Shown here in pieces: positions 26,290-35,038 of a stretch of 64,000 nucleotides of DNA. How positions within the stretch are numbered: position 1 is the stretch's first letter; the number at the start of each line of letters is the position of its first letter. The notes beneath the pieces are model-generated. The model searched no databases. It saw only the letters and a program-made list of their open reading frames with translations, and was not told the origin of the DNA. A program made the translations under genes and the position numbers. Where the stretch lies: assembly GCA_016873165.1 (NCBI GenBank), contig VGXV01000012.1, forward strand, positions 20,516 through 84,515, read 5' to 3'. This DNA comes from Planctomycetota bacterium. Lineage in GTDB: Bacteria; Planctomycetota; Brocadiia; Brocadiales; Brocadiaceae.

Positions 26290-28287
26290 ATGAAAAAACA
26301 AACAACACAACTAATTATTGCTTTTTTTGTTCCGATCTTAATCGCATCACTTTTTCGTTTTTGGGATATTGACCTCAGACCACTTCACTCCGACGAAGGG
26401 GTAAATAGTTTTTTCCTGCGGAATTTGTTCGAGAGGAATCACTATCGCTACGACCCGGCAAACTATCATGGACCATTCCTCTATTATATTGGCCTGCTCC
26501 CTTTTTATGTATTAGGTCTGACGGATTTCTCATTTCGGCTTATGCCGGTCTTGTTTGGCATCATGGTTGTCGCAATACTCTACCCTCTGCGAAAAAGAAT
26601 TGGCAAAATGGGGTTACTTACTGCCGGTTTGCTTATTGCCATCTCTCCTTCCAATTCTTTCTTTTCGAGAGATACCATCCACGAAACATATTTGATCTTT
26701 TTCACCCTGGCAACCGTTGTTTCCTTCTTTCTCTATTCGGAAACAAGAAAGTCAAGATACATTTATTTCGCCGCATCAAGCATTGCCTTTATTATTACCA
26801 TAAAAGAAACTTACATAATTACCTTTGCCGTATTTGTTATTTCGCTATTCTTCGCTTACGGGTATGAAATACTGCTTTCTCCCGCCGGAATAAGAGTCAA
26901 AAACACGAGACACATTTTCAGTGTTTTTGGAAATACCTGCAGACAAAAATGGTATGTGATCAGCATCAGCGTTGGTCTCTTTCTGTTAATTAATTTTTTG
27001 TTTTACTCATCGTTTTTTAGTTATTATGGCGGGATAAATGGTATTTTAACCACATTAAAGATATGGACAAAAACCGGCACCCATTCGGGAGGTCACGCAA
27101 AACCATTTTTTTATTATTTTACCCTGTTACGTAAATTTGAACTTCCCATGCTGGTTATGGGAATTGCCGGAGTCTTCTATTCATTTAAATACAGAAACAA
27201 ATTTGCCATTTTTACTACTGCATGGGCAGCGCTTATATACGTCATCTATTCACTCATACCTTATAAAACTCCCTGGCTGATCATAAATTTTACGCTTCCG
27301 ATTGCAATTTTAGCCGGCATCTTTATTGATGGATTATTTAAAATTATTACACATAGCTGGCATTATGCAGTTTTCTTTTCAATATACGTTTGTGTTTTTT
27401 GTTTCTTTTGCTATCAATCCATCATGTTAAACTTTGTAAATTATGATGACGAGAGATACGAACTTGTATATGTTCAAACGAAAAGAGATGTTTACAATTT
27501 ATTAGATCGATTAGAAACACTGTCAGGCATAAGCGGGAAAAATATGGTGATAAACGTAGTTTCAAAGGATTACTGGCCGCTTCCCTGGTATTTCAGAGAG
27601 TACAAACATGCAAATTTCTGGGGAAGAGTTGTAGATAATCCAAACGCGCCCGTTATTTTAGTGGATAAAAAAGGAGAAAAAGATTTAAAGAAGAAACTCA
27701 AGGGAAATTACAAAAACGAGCGATTTATTTTGCGTCCGGGCGTATGGCTCACCGCATATATACAACAAGGATTGTATGATAGCGCTTTTGCGCATGAAAT
27801 TCAGGAAAAAAAGATTACCCCACTCACCCTGAATGTGTCAAAAGATGAACTTGAGCCAGGATTAAAGGCTCAGTATTATTACAATGTTGACTGCATAGGA
27901 CAACCATTCTCCTCATCCATTGAAAAAGAATCCATTTCTTTCACATACAATGACGAGACAAAAAAACCTTATCGCTCCCCTTTCGGAATAGAATGGGAAG
28001 GTTATTTATATATTAAGCAAAAAGGGGTGTATCAATTTGCAACAAAGTCCGATGACGGCTCATTTGTTTATATTGACGAAAACCTTGTTGTAGATAATGG
28101 AGAACCGCACGCAGTGCGCTATATTTCAGGGGTAACACCACTGGAAGAAGGGTATCATGCCATCCGAATTCAATATTTTGATATTGGCGGTGGAGCTATT
28201 ATGGAGTTGTTATGGAAAACGCCCAAAGGCAATGAAGTATTAATTCCGGGTGATGTGCTGTTTCACAAGAAAACAAATCATCCGTAG
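26290..28287 (+). CDS. Polytopic glycosyltransferase (GT39/Agl23-like) fused to a PA14 domain
   Basis: 665 residues. The first about 370 hold some ten membrane helices and the DxD-like start LRPLHSDEGVNSFFLRNLFE, then DPANYHGPFLYYIGLLPFYV, the pattern of TIGR03663 (Agl23-like, a PMT/ArnT relative). These enzymes transfer sugar from polyprenyl-phosphate carriers on the outer face of the membrane. The C-terminal 140 residues (LEPGLKAQYYYNVDCIGQPF ... WEGYLYIKQKGVYQFATKSD ... MELLWKTP) form a PA14 domain, a sugar-binding beta-barrel that would sit outside. Its end overlaps the convergent GT2 gene by ten bases. Confidence 0.85.
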   Translation: MKKQTTQLIIAFFVPILIASLFRFWDIDLRPLHSDEGVNSFFLRNLFERNHYRYDPANYHGPFLYYIGLLPFYVLGLTDFSFRLMPVLFGIMVVAILYPLRKRIGKMGLLTAGLLIAISPSNSFFSRDTIHETYLIFFTLATVVSFFLYSETRKSRYIYFAASSIAFIITIKETYIITFAVFVISLFFAYGYEILLSPAGIRVKNTRHIFSVFGNTCRQKWYVISISVGLFLLINFLFYSSFFSYYGGINGILTTLKIWTKTGTHSGGHAKPFFYYFTLLRKFELPMLVMGIAGVFYSFKYRNKFAIFTTAWAALIYVIYSLIPYKTPWLIINFTLPIAILAGIFIDGLFKIITHSWHYAVFFSIYVCVFCFFCYQSIMLNFVNYDDERYELVYVQTKRDVYNLLDRLETLSGISGKNMVINVVSKDYWPLPWYFREYKHANFWGRVVDNPNAPVILVDKKGEKDLKKKLKGNYKNERFILRPGVWLTAYIQQGLYDSAFAHEIQEKKITPLTLNVSKDELEPGLKAQYYYNVDCIGQPFSSSIEKESISFTYNDETKKPYRSPFGIEWEGYLYIKQKGVYQFATKSDDGSFVYIDENLVVDNGEPHAVRYISGVTPLEEGYHAIRIQYFDIGGGAIMELLWKTPKGNEVLIPGDVLFHKKTNHP

Positions 28288-29009
28288 TAGCCTTTTATAT
28301 CATTTATTTTTATAACGATAAGATCTTTGAACATTTGCAATGAATGTCTTACAGGACTTACCTTACTGAGGATGGAATTTCGCCATCGGATTGGTAATTC
28401 TTTAATCTTAAAACCAAACTTTTTTGAAAGATAGAGAACCTCAACGTCAAACGCAAAACCTGCTATTCTGCACTTATCAAAAACCTTTCGCGCGACATCC
28501 CGCTTAAATCCCTTAAATCCACACTGCGTATCTATCAAACCTCCCATTAATACCAGCCGGATAATGAAATTAAAGATTTTACCCATTTTCTCCCGGTACC
28601 ATGGTTGATGTATTATTATATCAGCGCCGGGAATGCTTCTCGATCCGATAATCACATCATAGCCTTTGGCATTAAGGTAAGGCAAACATTTGTCAACTTC
28701 TTCTATCGGGGTGGAAAGATCTGCGTCAGTAAAAAAAACATACTGCCCTTTTGCAGCCAGCATACCGCGTTTTACAGAATACCCCTTGCCTTTATTTTTA
28801 TTGTTTTTTATTAGGATTATACCCTCATTTGAATTCAAAAATTCATTTATCTTCTTTACTGTATTATCTACAGAACCATCATCCACCACAATGACTTCGG
28901 AAGAATAATCCTGCCTCGAAAGATATGCACAAATGCTCCTCAAGGAAGGCAGAATTCGTTCCTCTTCATTATATGCAGGAATCACTATCGACAGAAAGCA
29001 TTCTTTCAT
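28278..29009 (-). CDS. GT2 glycosyltransferase, polyprenyl-phosphate glucosyltransferase (ALG5) type
   Basis: 243 residues. The GT-A fold opens LSIVIPAYNEEERI, with the first acidic motif VVDDGSVDNT (about 41-50), DXD-like FTDADLSTPIEEVDK near 92-106 and GGLIDTQCGFKGFKRDVA. These match dolichyl-phosphate beta-glucosyltransferase relatives, which load a sugar on a polyprenyl phosphate. It is thus a plausible donor-maker for the convergent Agl23-like enzyme, whose stop it overlaps (inference). It may be co-transcribed with gspF, 59 bases upstream. Confidence 0.9.
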   Translation of the reverse strand: MKECFLSIVIPAYNEEERILPSLRSICAYLSRQDYSSEVIVVDDGSVDNTVKKINEFLNSNEGIILIKNNKNKGKGYSVKRGMLAAKGQYVFFTDADLSTPIEEVDKCLPYLNAKGYDVIIGSRSIPGADIIIHQPWYREKMGKIFNFIIRLVLMGGLIDTQCGFKGFKRDVARKVFDKCRIAGFAFDVEVLYLSKKFGFKIKELPIRWRNSILSKVSPVRHSLQMFKDLIVIKINDIKGYYG

Positions 29010-29068
29010 TTCAATCTCTTATCGCTGTCTATTACCAGGGGTGTAACATTTGCGCTGAATAGTTGCAT

Positions 29069-30271
29069 TTAAAACTTCATATCATTCACACTAAGGATTG
29101 CAGTAAGCATAGAGATAACAATAACGCCAATGACCGCCCCCATGAGCAATATAAGCACAGGTTCTACCATTGTCACAAGCCGTTTCATCCGGTTCTCGAC
29201 ATCCGCATCAAAATTATCCGCAACCTTAAGGAGCATCTGATCCATATTCCCTGTTTCTTCACCCACCTTAAGCAAATGGACTGCGATTTCCGGTAAAAAA
29301 CCTCTCTCCGCAAGTGAAATGGTAATTCCGGAACCCTCCTTTACATTTGTCTTCACATCATTGAGAATCTCTGAAAGATGTTTATTGGACAGAACATCTT
29401 TGACGATATCCAAAGACCTGAGCAAAGGAACGCCGTTTTCCAGCAACGTTCCCATCGTTCTCGCAAACCGGGATATTTGCATTTTCCATAACAAATTGCC
29501 AATCAGGGGCAGTTTCAACTTTTTATGGTCTATTTTAGCGGCAGTATTTTTATCTTTCATCACCCTTTTGTATATAAAAAACACCGTCATTGCCACAGCA
29601 ATAAGAATCCATCCGTATTTTATGGCATATTGGCTCATTCCCATAAGCACCATCGTAGAGAATGGCAAAGAAATCCCCATCCCTTCAAAAATTTGAGAAA
29701 ATTTAGGGATAACATAAACAATGAGCGCTCCGATCGACAAGAGTCCTGTGCTGCTTAACAATAAAGGATAAATCATTGCAGAAATGATTTCACTCTTCGT
29801 TTTCTGCAACTTCTCCTGAAAATTTCCCAATCGCTTTAAAACCTGCGGCAAAACTCCACCTTCCTCTCCCGCACGTATCATGCTGATGTAAATGCTGGAA
29901 AATAATTTTTCATGATTTTTGAGCGCCTCGGTGAATGATTTTCCCGATTTAATTCCGTTCAGCAAATCCTCAATAACATCCTTCATTGCATTTTTTTCCT
30001 GTCCCGACAATAAAATAGACAAGCTTTTGTCGATTGGGATGCCGCCTTCCAGCAGTGTTGCCAATTCCTGGGTAAACGGCAAAACAGCTTTTTTACTTAC
30101 ACGTTTAAAAAATAATTCAAATTTTTTCCCTTTATCAACCTGATGGATATTTAAAATAATATGGCCGGATTTCCGGAGGTCGCTTATTAAGCTTGTTTTG
30201 TTTTCCGCTTCCTTCTCGCCTTCTACTATGCTGCTGGAACTGGTTAATAGTTTATACCTGAACGTACTCAT
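29069..30271 (-). CDS. gspF: Type II secretion inner-membrane platform protein GspF
   Basis: 400 residues. Two T2SSF domains lie at about 67-190 and 270-392. The signatures are FTQELATLLEGGIPIDKSL, FARTMGTLLENGVPLLRSL and a final PVLILLMGAVIGVIVISMLT. Three membrane helices are seen. It forms the rotary platform worked by the GspE ATPase, yet no gspE is in this operon or window. It is the last gsp gene, six bases after gspC-like. Confidence 0.93.
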   Translation of the reverse strand: MSTFRYKLLTSSSSIVEGEKEAENKTSLISDLRKSGHIILNIHQVDKGKKFELFFKRVSKKAVLPFTQELATLLEGGIPIDKSLSILLSGQEKNAMKDVIEDLLNGIKSGKSFTEALKNHEKLFSSIYISMIRAGEEGGVLPQVLKRLGNFQEKLQKTKSEIISAMIYPLLLSSTGLLSIGALIVYVIPKFSQIFEGMGISLPFSTMVLMGMSQYAIKYGWILIAVAMTVFFIYKRVMKDKNTAAKIDHKKLKLPLIGNLLWKMQISRFARTMGTLLENGVPLLRSLDIVKDVLSNKHLSEILNDVKTNVKEGSGITISLAERGFLPEIAVHLLKVGEETGNMDQMLLKVADNFDADVENRMKRLVTMVEPVLILLMGAVIGVIVISMLTAILSVNDMKF

Positions 30272-30277
30272 TACTAT

Positions 30278-30922
30278 CTATTTTCTAATGTTTGCCCTCA
30301 TCACAACAATATGCTCTTCCCCGTACCAATCGAGCTTAACTTTGTCTTTTTCTATTTTCTTTACCTTGTAGTCAACAATCTTCGCACCTTCTTCTATAAA
30401 AATATAAGCATCTTTATTTATTGTCGTATCCGGATTGAGTATCAGCGCCTTTTTAACATCTCCAAGTATTAAGATGCCAAATAACTTAATAGGTTTTGGG
30501 CTACCTTTTGGTTTTTGTTCTTCAGTTTTTGCTGATGCAGGTACGGATACGGCTTCTTCTTTAGATGGCGAATCGGCTTTTGTATCTTTCTTCTTTTTTT
30601 CTACCGGCTTCCAATCATTGCGGTCCTGAGAAAATGGATTGTTGGATAATAACGTTTCATAATGATCTATGTTTTTTTTCTCCATGTCTAAAAAAGCTAA
30701 TTGTTTTTTGTCGTCAGTAGTCTTTTCAGGAACTACCGCCCGTTTTACCGTTTCCATCTGAGGTTTGTATACCAAAAGCACACATACGCCAACCATCCCT
30801 AAAACGCCGGCAAGCAATACAAGATTTATTAACGGCAAATAATTTTTCCAGCGCCTCATCTTTTCCGCAAGGCTTTTGGCAACTGTTTGCAAATATTGTG
30901 TGTTTATTTTAACAGGTTTCAT
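30278..30922 (-). CDS. GspC-like type II secretion protein
   Basis: 214 residues. One membrane helix (about 30-50, LINLVLLAGVLGMVGVCVLL), then a Lys/Ser/Pro-rich linker, then a small beta domain (about 135-210: IKLFGILILGDVKKALILNP ... DYKVKKIEKDKVKL) with the layout of the HR (homology region) of GspC. GspC links the inner platform to the secretin. There is no PDZ domain. Position in the operon and shape support the call; sequence alone is weak. Confidence 0.7.
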   Translation of the reverse strand: MKPVKINTQYLQTVAKSLAEKMRRWKNYLPLINLVLLAGVLGMVGVCVLLVYKPQMETVKRAVVPEKTTDDKKQLAFLDMEKKNIDHYETLLSNNPFSQDRNDWKPVEKKKKDTKADSPSKEEAVSVPASAKTEEQKPKGSPKPIKLFGILILGDVKKALILNPDTTINKDAYIFIEEGAKIVDYKVKKIEKDKVKLDWYGEEHIVVMRANIRK

Positions 30923-30927
30923 ATATT

Positions 30928-31530
30928 TTATGATTTTTTTTCTATGAAAGCCACCGCTGTTAACGTTGAATTAAAAATTGCTCCCTTTACCGCCTTTAAA
31001 CCCAATGCCTTAATTCTAAGATTATCAATAAAAAGTGTTTTGGCATTATCATATTCGATGTCATATAAAAAATCCCGTAATTTTTCCGTACTTTCTATAT
31101 TGCTTATTTCTATATTAATCGATAATGCGATAAGATAAGGATTCTTATTGATTATATTCTTCTTTAACGCGGTACTTCTCGATACAATCAAACCGTTCTT
31201 TTTTGCGATATCATTTACTATTTCCTGTAATTTTGCAGACGCAAGTTCTTCCGTTTCTTCATATAAAAACTTTTTTTTCATTTTTTCATAATATTGTTCC
31301 AACTCATTCAATCGTTCTTCATATCGTTTTTTATTCGCAATAAATACGTAACTTTTCTCCAGCAGTTTTTCTTTTGTTTCCAACATTTGCTTCGTTTCAT
31401 TTATTGACGCAAAAAAGGGGGTGATTATTACTCTATCAATGCCGATATAAAAAAGCACTATAATTGCAGCAATCAGCAGAACTCTTTCTCGTACTTTAAA
31501 TCTTCTAAATACTTCAATAAGTCTTTCCAT
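30928..31530 (-). CDS. GspM/PilO-like secretion protein
   Basis: 200 residues. A short cytoplasmic part and one membrane helix (about 16-33) are followed by a long coiled coil (about 40-95, ETKQMLETKEKLLEKSY and on) and a C-terminal ferredoxin-like domain (IALSINIEISNIESTEKLRDF). This is the GspM/PilO pattern; it pairs with the GspL-like protein encoded just upstream (3 bases). Length and order fit. Confidence 0.78.
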   Translation of the reverse strand: MERLIEVFRRFKVRERVLLIAAIIVLFYIGIDRVIITPFFASINETKQMLETKEKLLEKSYVFIANKKRYEERLNELEQYYEKMKKKFLYEETEELASAKLQEIVNDIAKKNGLIVSRSTALKKNIINKNPYLIALSINIEISNIESTEKLRDFLYDIEYDNAKTLFIDNLRIKALGLKAVKGAIFNSTLTAVAFIEKKS

Positions 31531-31533
31531 ACA

Positions 31534-32805
31534 TCACTGCCGTTCTACTTTTCCCTTTATACGAAACTTCTCCCTGCCGCTCTGTGTTTTAGTAACCGGC
31601 GATGCCAAACCAACCGCTGAAAAAAAAGGAGAACTTTCCAGGATGGGTATTAAATTGGTAGAAGACACCGCATCGCCCTCTATTTCAAAAAGGTTATCAT
31701 CTATTTTAATAGTCTTTGTCCATGCGTCATTCGGCAAAGTTTTCGCCAATTCTAAAATAATATCTATTCTCGAAATATACTTTTCGCTGATTTTATTGAC
31801 ATTAGCAACCGTATTTTCCAATAGTTCCATCTGCTCCTTCGTCTTTTCAACAGCTTTTATATCTTTTTTAATTGATTTGATTCCTGAATCCACCGTCTTT
31901 AGCATTGCAATATTATTAATTTTCTGAATATAGGGTATTAAAAAAATAAACAATATTAAAAACCCTATCAAAAAACACATTGCAGATATCTGAGGATTTA
32001 ATTGTTTTCTTCTTAATTTAATTAAGCTTAAATTACATGGATAACCGGATATCCCATAAAGCGCCGCACCATATGACTCTGAATATTCACTCATCCGGTT
32101 TATTTGAACAGGAATGTCTTTCAGTATAATCTCACCGTCATTATTATTTGTATACATCGCCTCATCAGGAGCGTTCGATTTTAATTGCTTTGTGAGTTCA
32201 TCTTCATTCCTCACAACCGATGACAACTTCAATAGGCTGTTATCGTACAGGTTATAACAATAATCCTTTTTATTTTTATTGATTATGACAACTACACCCC
32301 GCTTATCAACAATAAGGGGGACAAATGCAAAGGGGGTGATAATAACGCGGGACGGCATTATTTCGAGCGCTTTCAGGCGCAATAATATGTCATCCAATAC
32401 TTGTTTTTTTACCGCAACAATAAGCACCTTTGAATTGTGCCGGTTATGAGACAGCAAGTGAACATCAAAATAAACATCCTCGTTATTGAATGGAATAAAA
32501 CTGTCTAACTGGTACGTTAATGCTTCCCGTAACTCTCTGATATTTGCATAGGGAAATTCGATTTCTCTGATAATACATAAATCTCTGGGTATCGAGAGAA
32601 TAATTTCCCCGTCAAATTTCTTTTGCTGCACTAAAATCGGTTTTAATTGCTGACTGTCTTTAATTAAAAAATCTTTTACAATAAACGTCTCCGAAGATAA
32701 TTTAATTAATTGTTTGGAAACGTACGTAATAACAAGATCATTTCCATGCAACGATAAACCTGTGCCGCTGGGAGAAAATATGCCAACAAACGGAATCTTA
32801 CTCAT
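31534..32805 (-). CDS. GspL-like secretion protein (PilM/PilN-type fusion)
   Basis: 423 residues. The N-terminal 260 form an actin-like cytoplasmic domain as in GspL/PilM (FDGEIILSIPRDLCIIREIEF, LREALTYQLDSFIPF). A membrane helix follows at about 277-297, then a coiled coil and a PilN-like C-terminal domain. It ties the GspE ATPase to the periplasmic parts in other systems. It is adjacent to GspM-like and GspK-like genes with three-base gaps. Confidence 0.82.
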   Translation of the reverse strand: MSKIPFVGIFSPSGTGLSLHGNDLVITYVSKQLIKLSSETFIVKDFLIKDSQQLKPILVQQKKFDGEIILSIPRDLCIIREIEFPYANIRELREALTYQLDSFIPFNNEDVYFDVHLLSHNRHNSKVLIVAVKKQVLDDILLRLKALEIMPSRVIITPFAFVPLIVDKRGVVVIINKNKKDYCYNLYDNSLLKLSSVVRNEDELTKQLKSNAPDEAMYTNNNDGEIILKDIPVQINRMSEYSESYGAALYGISGYPCNLSLIKLRRKQLNPQISAMCFLIGFLILFIFLIPYIQKINNIAMLKTVDSGIKSIKKDIKAVEKTKEQMELLENTVANVNKISEKYISRIDIILELAKTLPNDAWTKTIKIDDNLFEIEGDAVSSTNLIPILESSPFFSAVGLASPVTKTQSGREKFRIKGKVERQ

Positions 32806-32808
32806 AAA

Positions 32809-33867
32809 TTAATCGGGATATACCGCAATAATATTAAAATCCCCACTCCCTTTTTGTATAATTATTTTATATGAGCTGAAAGAATTTTCCGATGTTTCCG
32901 GAGAAGCAAGAGCAGTAATCGTCAAAAAGTTTGAATCGTATACGGTTAAATATTTCGTTATTTCCTGAAAAGATGAACCTACAATGCCAAACTCTCTGAA
33001 TACCTCCTTCAGGTCTTTGAATTTTTCGATTTTCCCGTTTTCATCTCTGTATTGAATAATTGCATCAACTATTTCGGGCGTAATATCAGGCACATAAAGC
33101 AATACCTCTTTAGAAGCAAAATTAACATTAATTTTCCCCGCTCCATAAACGGTCACATGCTCTCGTAACATCTCATATATTTGGGGGGTTACTCCCTTCA
33201 CCAATGTTAATTCTTCTATTAATTCAAATAATCCGTTTTTAGGCTCATACGGTTCAGGTAATGACATATAGTAATTTTTTTCTGCTCCATTTACATGGTG
33301 CAAATCGTCATCATCCACCCAATCCAAAATAGAATCTGTTATAATTTGCGCAACATGTTCTTCAACTTTCAGAGCCAAAAGGAATTTAATAAAACTTGGC
33401 CTTGTTTCATCGGTAATTTTATTTATGTTTATTTTCCCGCTTTCATCACTAATATGCACATCACAGTTTCTCTCTCCTATCTGCACTGAATATGGCTCAT
33501 TACCGGGTATCCATTGGCCTTCGCCTTGTTTCTTTTTGTTTCTTGTTATTTTCCTGTTTCTTTTCTTATTTCTCTCTTTCGTTTCTACCTGTTTCGCGGG
33601 AGTCAATATCATTTTTACCGCATAAATACATGCCCCCCTGGCAGCATAAACATTTTTTGTCCGCTCAGTGAAAGCCAATTCGGTTTTTATAGCAATACCG
33701 GTATTACGTGTAAAACTTAATGCGATAAAACCAATAATTACTATCGTCCATAGGCTAAAAACGAGTACATAACCATAATTGGTGTTATAAATACTTGTTC
33801 TTCCCCATTTTTTGTCACCGTTAATTTTATCGCCTTCGGGATTTTTCCTATAATTTTTCCCTTCCAT
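32809..33867 (-). CDS. gspK: GspK-like minor pseudopilin
   Basis: 352 residues. The pseudopilin helix is YGYVLVFSLWTIVIIGFIAL (about 31-50) and later parts show the GspK domains (NININKITDE-like GKININKITDETRPSFIKFL and helix-hairpin-helix segments VKGVTPQIYEML and INVNFASKEVLLYVPDITPE). GspK caps the pseudopilus tip. The leader of about 31 residues is long, and the ATG start overlaps the 3' end of the upstream gspJ-like gene by 127 bases; no ATG, GTG or TTG lies between that start and the helix. Confidence 0.85.
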   Translation of the reverse strand: MEGKNYRKNPEGDKINGDKKWGRTSIYNTNYGYVLVFSLWTIVIIGFIALSFTRNTGIAIKTELAFTERTKNVYAARGACIYAVKMILTPAKQVETKERNKKRNRKITRNKKKQGEGQWIPGNEPYSVQIGERNCDVHISDESGKININKITDETRPSFIKFLLALKVEEHVAQIITDSILDWVDDDDLHHVNGAEKNYYMSLPEPYEPKNGLFELIEELTLVKGVTPQIYEMLREHVTVYGAGKINVNFASKEVLLYVPDITPEIVDAIIQYRDENGKIEKFKDLKEVFREFGIVGSSFQEITKYLTVYDSNFLTITALASPETSENSFSSYKIIIQKGSGDFNIIAVYPD

Positions 33868-34520
33868 ATCGCTTTTGTGTCTTCTTTAATATTAGCACTA
33901 TACTTATCTGCCGGCGGAGGAGATTCATCCTCGCCCTCAATATCTTCAATGTCCTCGTTATCGTTCATTGACTCCTTGCCGGAAACCAGATATTCAAATG
34001 CAATTAATTCGCAATCATTAAAAAAAACCGTATAATCTTCATACAAAACAGCATTGGCCTCCATGCGGAAATTCGTTTTGAATCCCTCTGCCAAATCCAT
34101 TAATAATTTCGGATTCAACCGTTTTTCAACGTAAATCAAATCCAATTTCCCATTATCATTGATTTTCACCTTGTAATTTGCAATTATCAATCCCTGTGTA
34201 TAATGTTTTTTTAAAGAAAGAGGGGAAACAAAAACAAGAAAATCATCTTCGCCAACAAACATTTTATCCTTCTTTTTTTTAGCAGTATCACTTAAAAGCC
34301 TGTTTTCTTTTGGGAGTTTCTGGTTGTACAGGGAAGATGCCTGTTGCCAGAAAAAATCAAAGGCCGCTTTTTCCCTCGTAGAATCACTAAACCATGCGCC
34401 CTCTCTTTCCATTGAAAATAAGCCGATCCTGATAGCATACACTCCTGACATAACAAGCACTGTGCCAACAAATAGAGCTATTAATAGTTCAAATAATGTA
34501 AACCCTCTTTTGTCTTGCAT
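33741..34520 (-). CDS. gspJ: GspJ-like minor pseudopilin
   Basis: 259 residues from ATG 34520 (MQDKRGFTLFELLIALFV); an ATG at 34619 would add 33 residues and overlap gspI. The prepilin-peptidase site is G-FTLFELL. The rest (EREGAWFSDSTREKAAFDFF and beta-rich parts) fits a GspJ-like minor pseudopilin; the exact letter is assigned by order. An acidic stretch (NDNEDIEDIEGEDESP) lies at about 192-207. Its last 127 bases are shared, in another frame, with gspK. Confidence 0.8.
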   Translation of the reverse strand: MQDKRGFTLFELLIALFVGTVLVMSGVYAIRIGLFSMEREGAWFSDSTREKAAFDFFWQQASSLYNQKLPKENRLLSDTAKKKKDKMFVGEDDFLVFVSPLSLKKHYTQGLIIANYKVKINDNGKLDLIYVEKRLNPKLLMDLAEGFKTNFRMEANAVLYEDYTVFFNDCELIAFEYLVSGKESMNDNEDIEDIEGEDESPPPADKYSANIKEDTKAIWKGKIIGKIPKAIKLTVTKNGEEQVFITPIMVMYSFLAYGR

Positions 34521-34548
34521 ACAATCATCTTTCAATACATTATAAACT

Positions 34549-35034
34549 CTATTGCTGTTCCATTTCCCGGTTTTCTGCTTCATTATCTTCCTTCTGCTCA
34601 ACGAATGATGCCGTATCAATCTTAATGCCTTCTACGTCCGTATTCACCACCACAAAACCTTCGGGAGGCAATTGCAATTCTATCTCCGCATCTCCATTCA
34701 GCCCCACATTCATTAGTTCCATAGTAGCTTCCTTATATTTATCAATTTCCAAAACTTTCCACTTAATACCATTTGCAGTAGTGCTCTCGTATATTGTTTT
34801 TTCATTTTGTTTGAGAGGGATAACATCAAGTATTCCCAAAAAAGACTCTTCTGTTTTTGTCCTTGCCAGCAGCAACGACTTTGCATGATCGTCAATTTTG
34901 CCTCTTATTCTTGAGGAATTACCCACCATACTAAAGAAAATACCAATCGAAATACCTATTATTGCCAATGCAACCATGACTTCAAGCAAGGTAAATCCTT
35001 TTCTTTTCCAAAACAAAACAATTTTCATCTTCAT
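34549..35034 (-). CDS. gspI: GspI-like minor pseudopilin
   Basis: 161 residues. The prepilin leader is KRKGFTLLEVMVALAIIGIS, with cleavage after Gly13 expected. The C-terminal part is beta-rich (NGIKWKVLEIDKYKEATMEL), and the tail is acidic (QKEDNEAENREMEQQ). It follows gspD by four bases, so it is co-transcribed. The letter I is inferred from order and size. Confidence 0.85.
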   Translation of the reverse strand: MKMKIVLFWKRKGFTLLEVMVALAIIGISIGIFFSMVGNSSRIRGKIDDHAKSLLLARTKTEESFLGILDVIPLKQNEKTIYESTTANGIKWKVLEIDKYKEATMELMNVGLNGDAEIELQLPPEGFVVVNTDVEGIKIDTASFVEQKEDNEAENREMEQQ

Positions 35035-35038
35035 TTCC

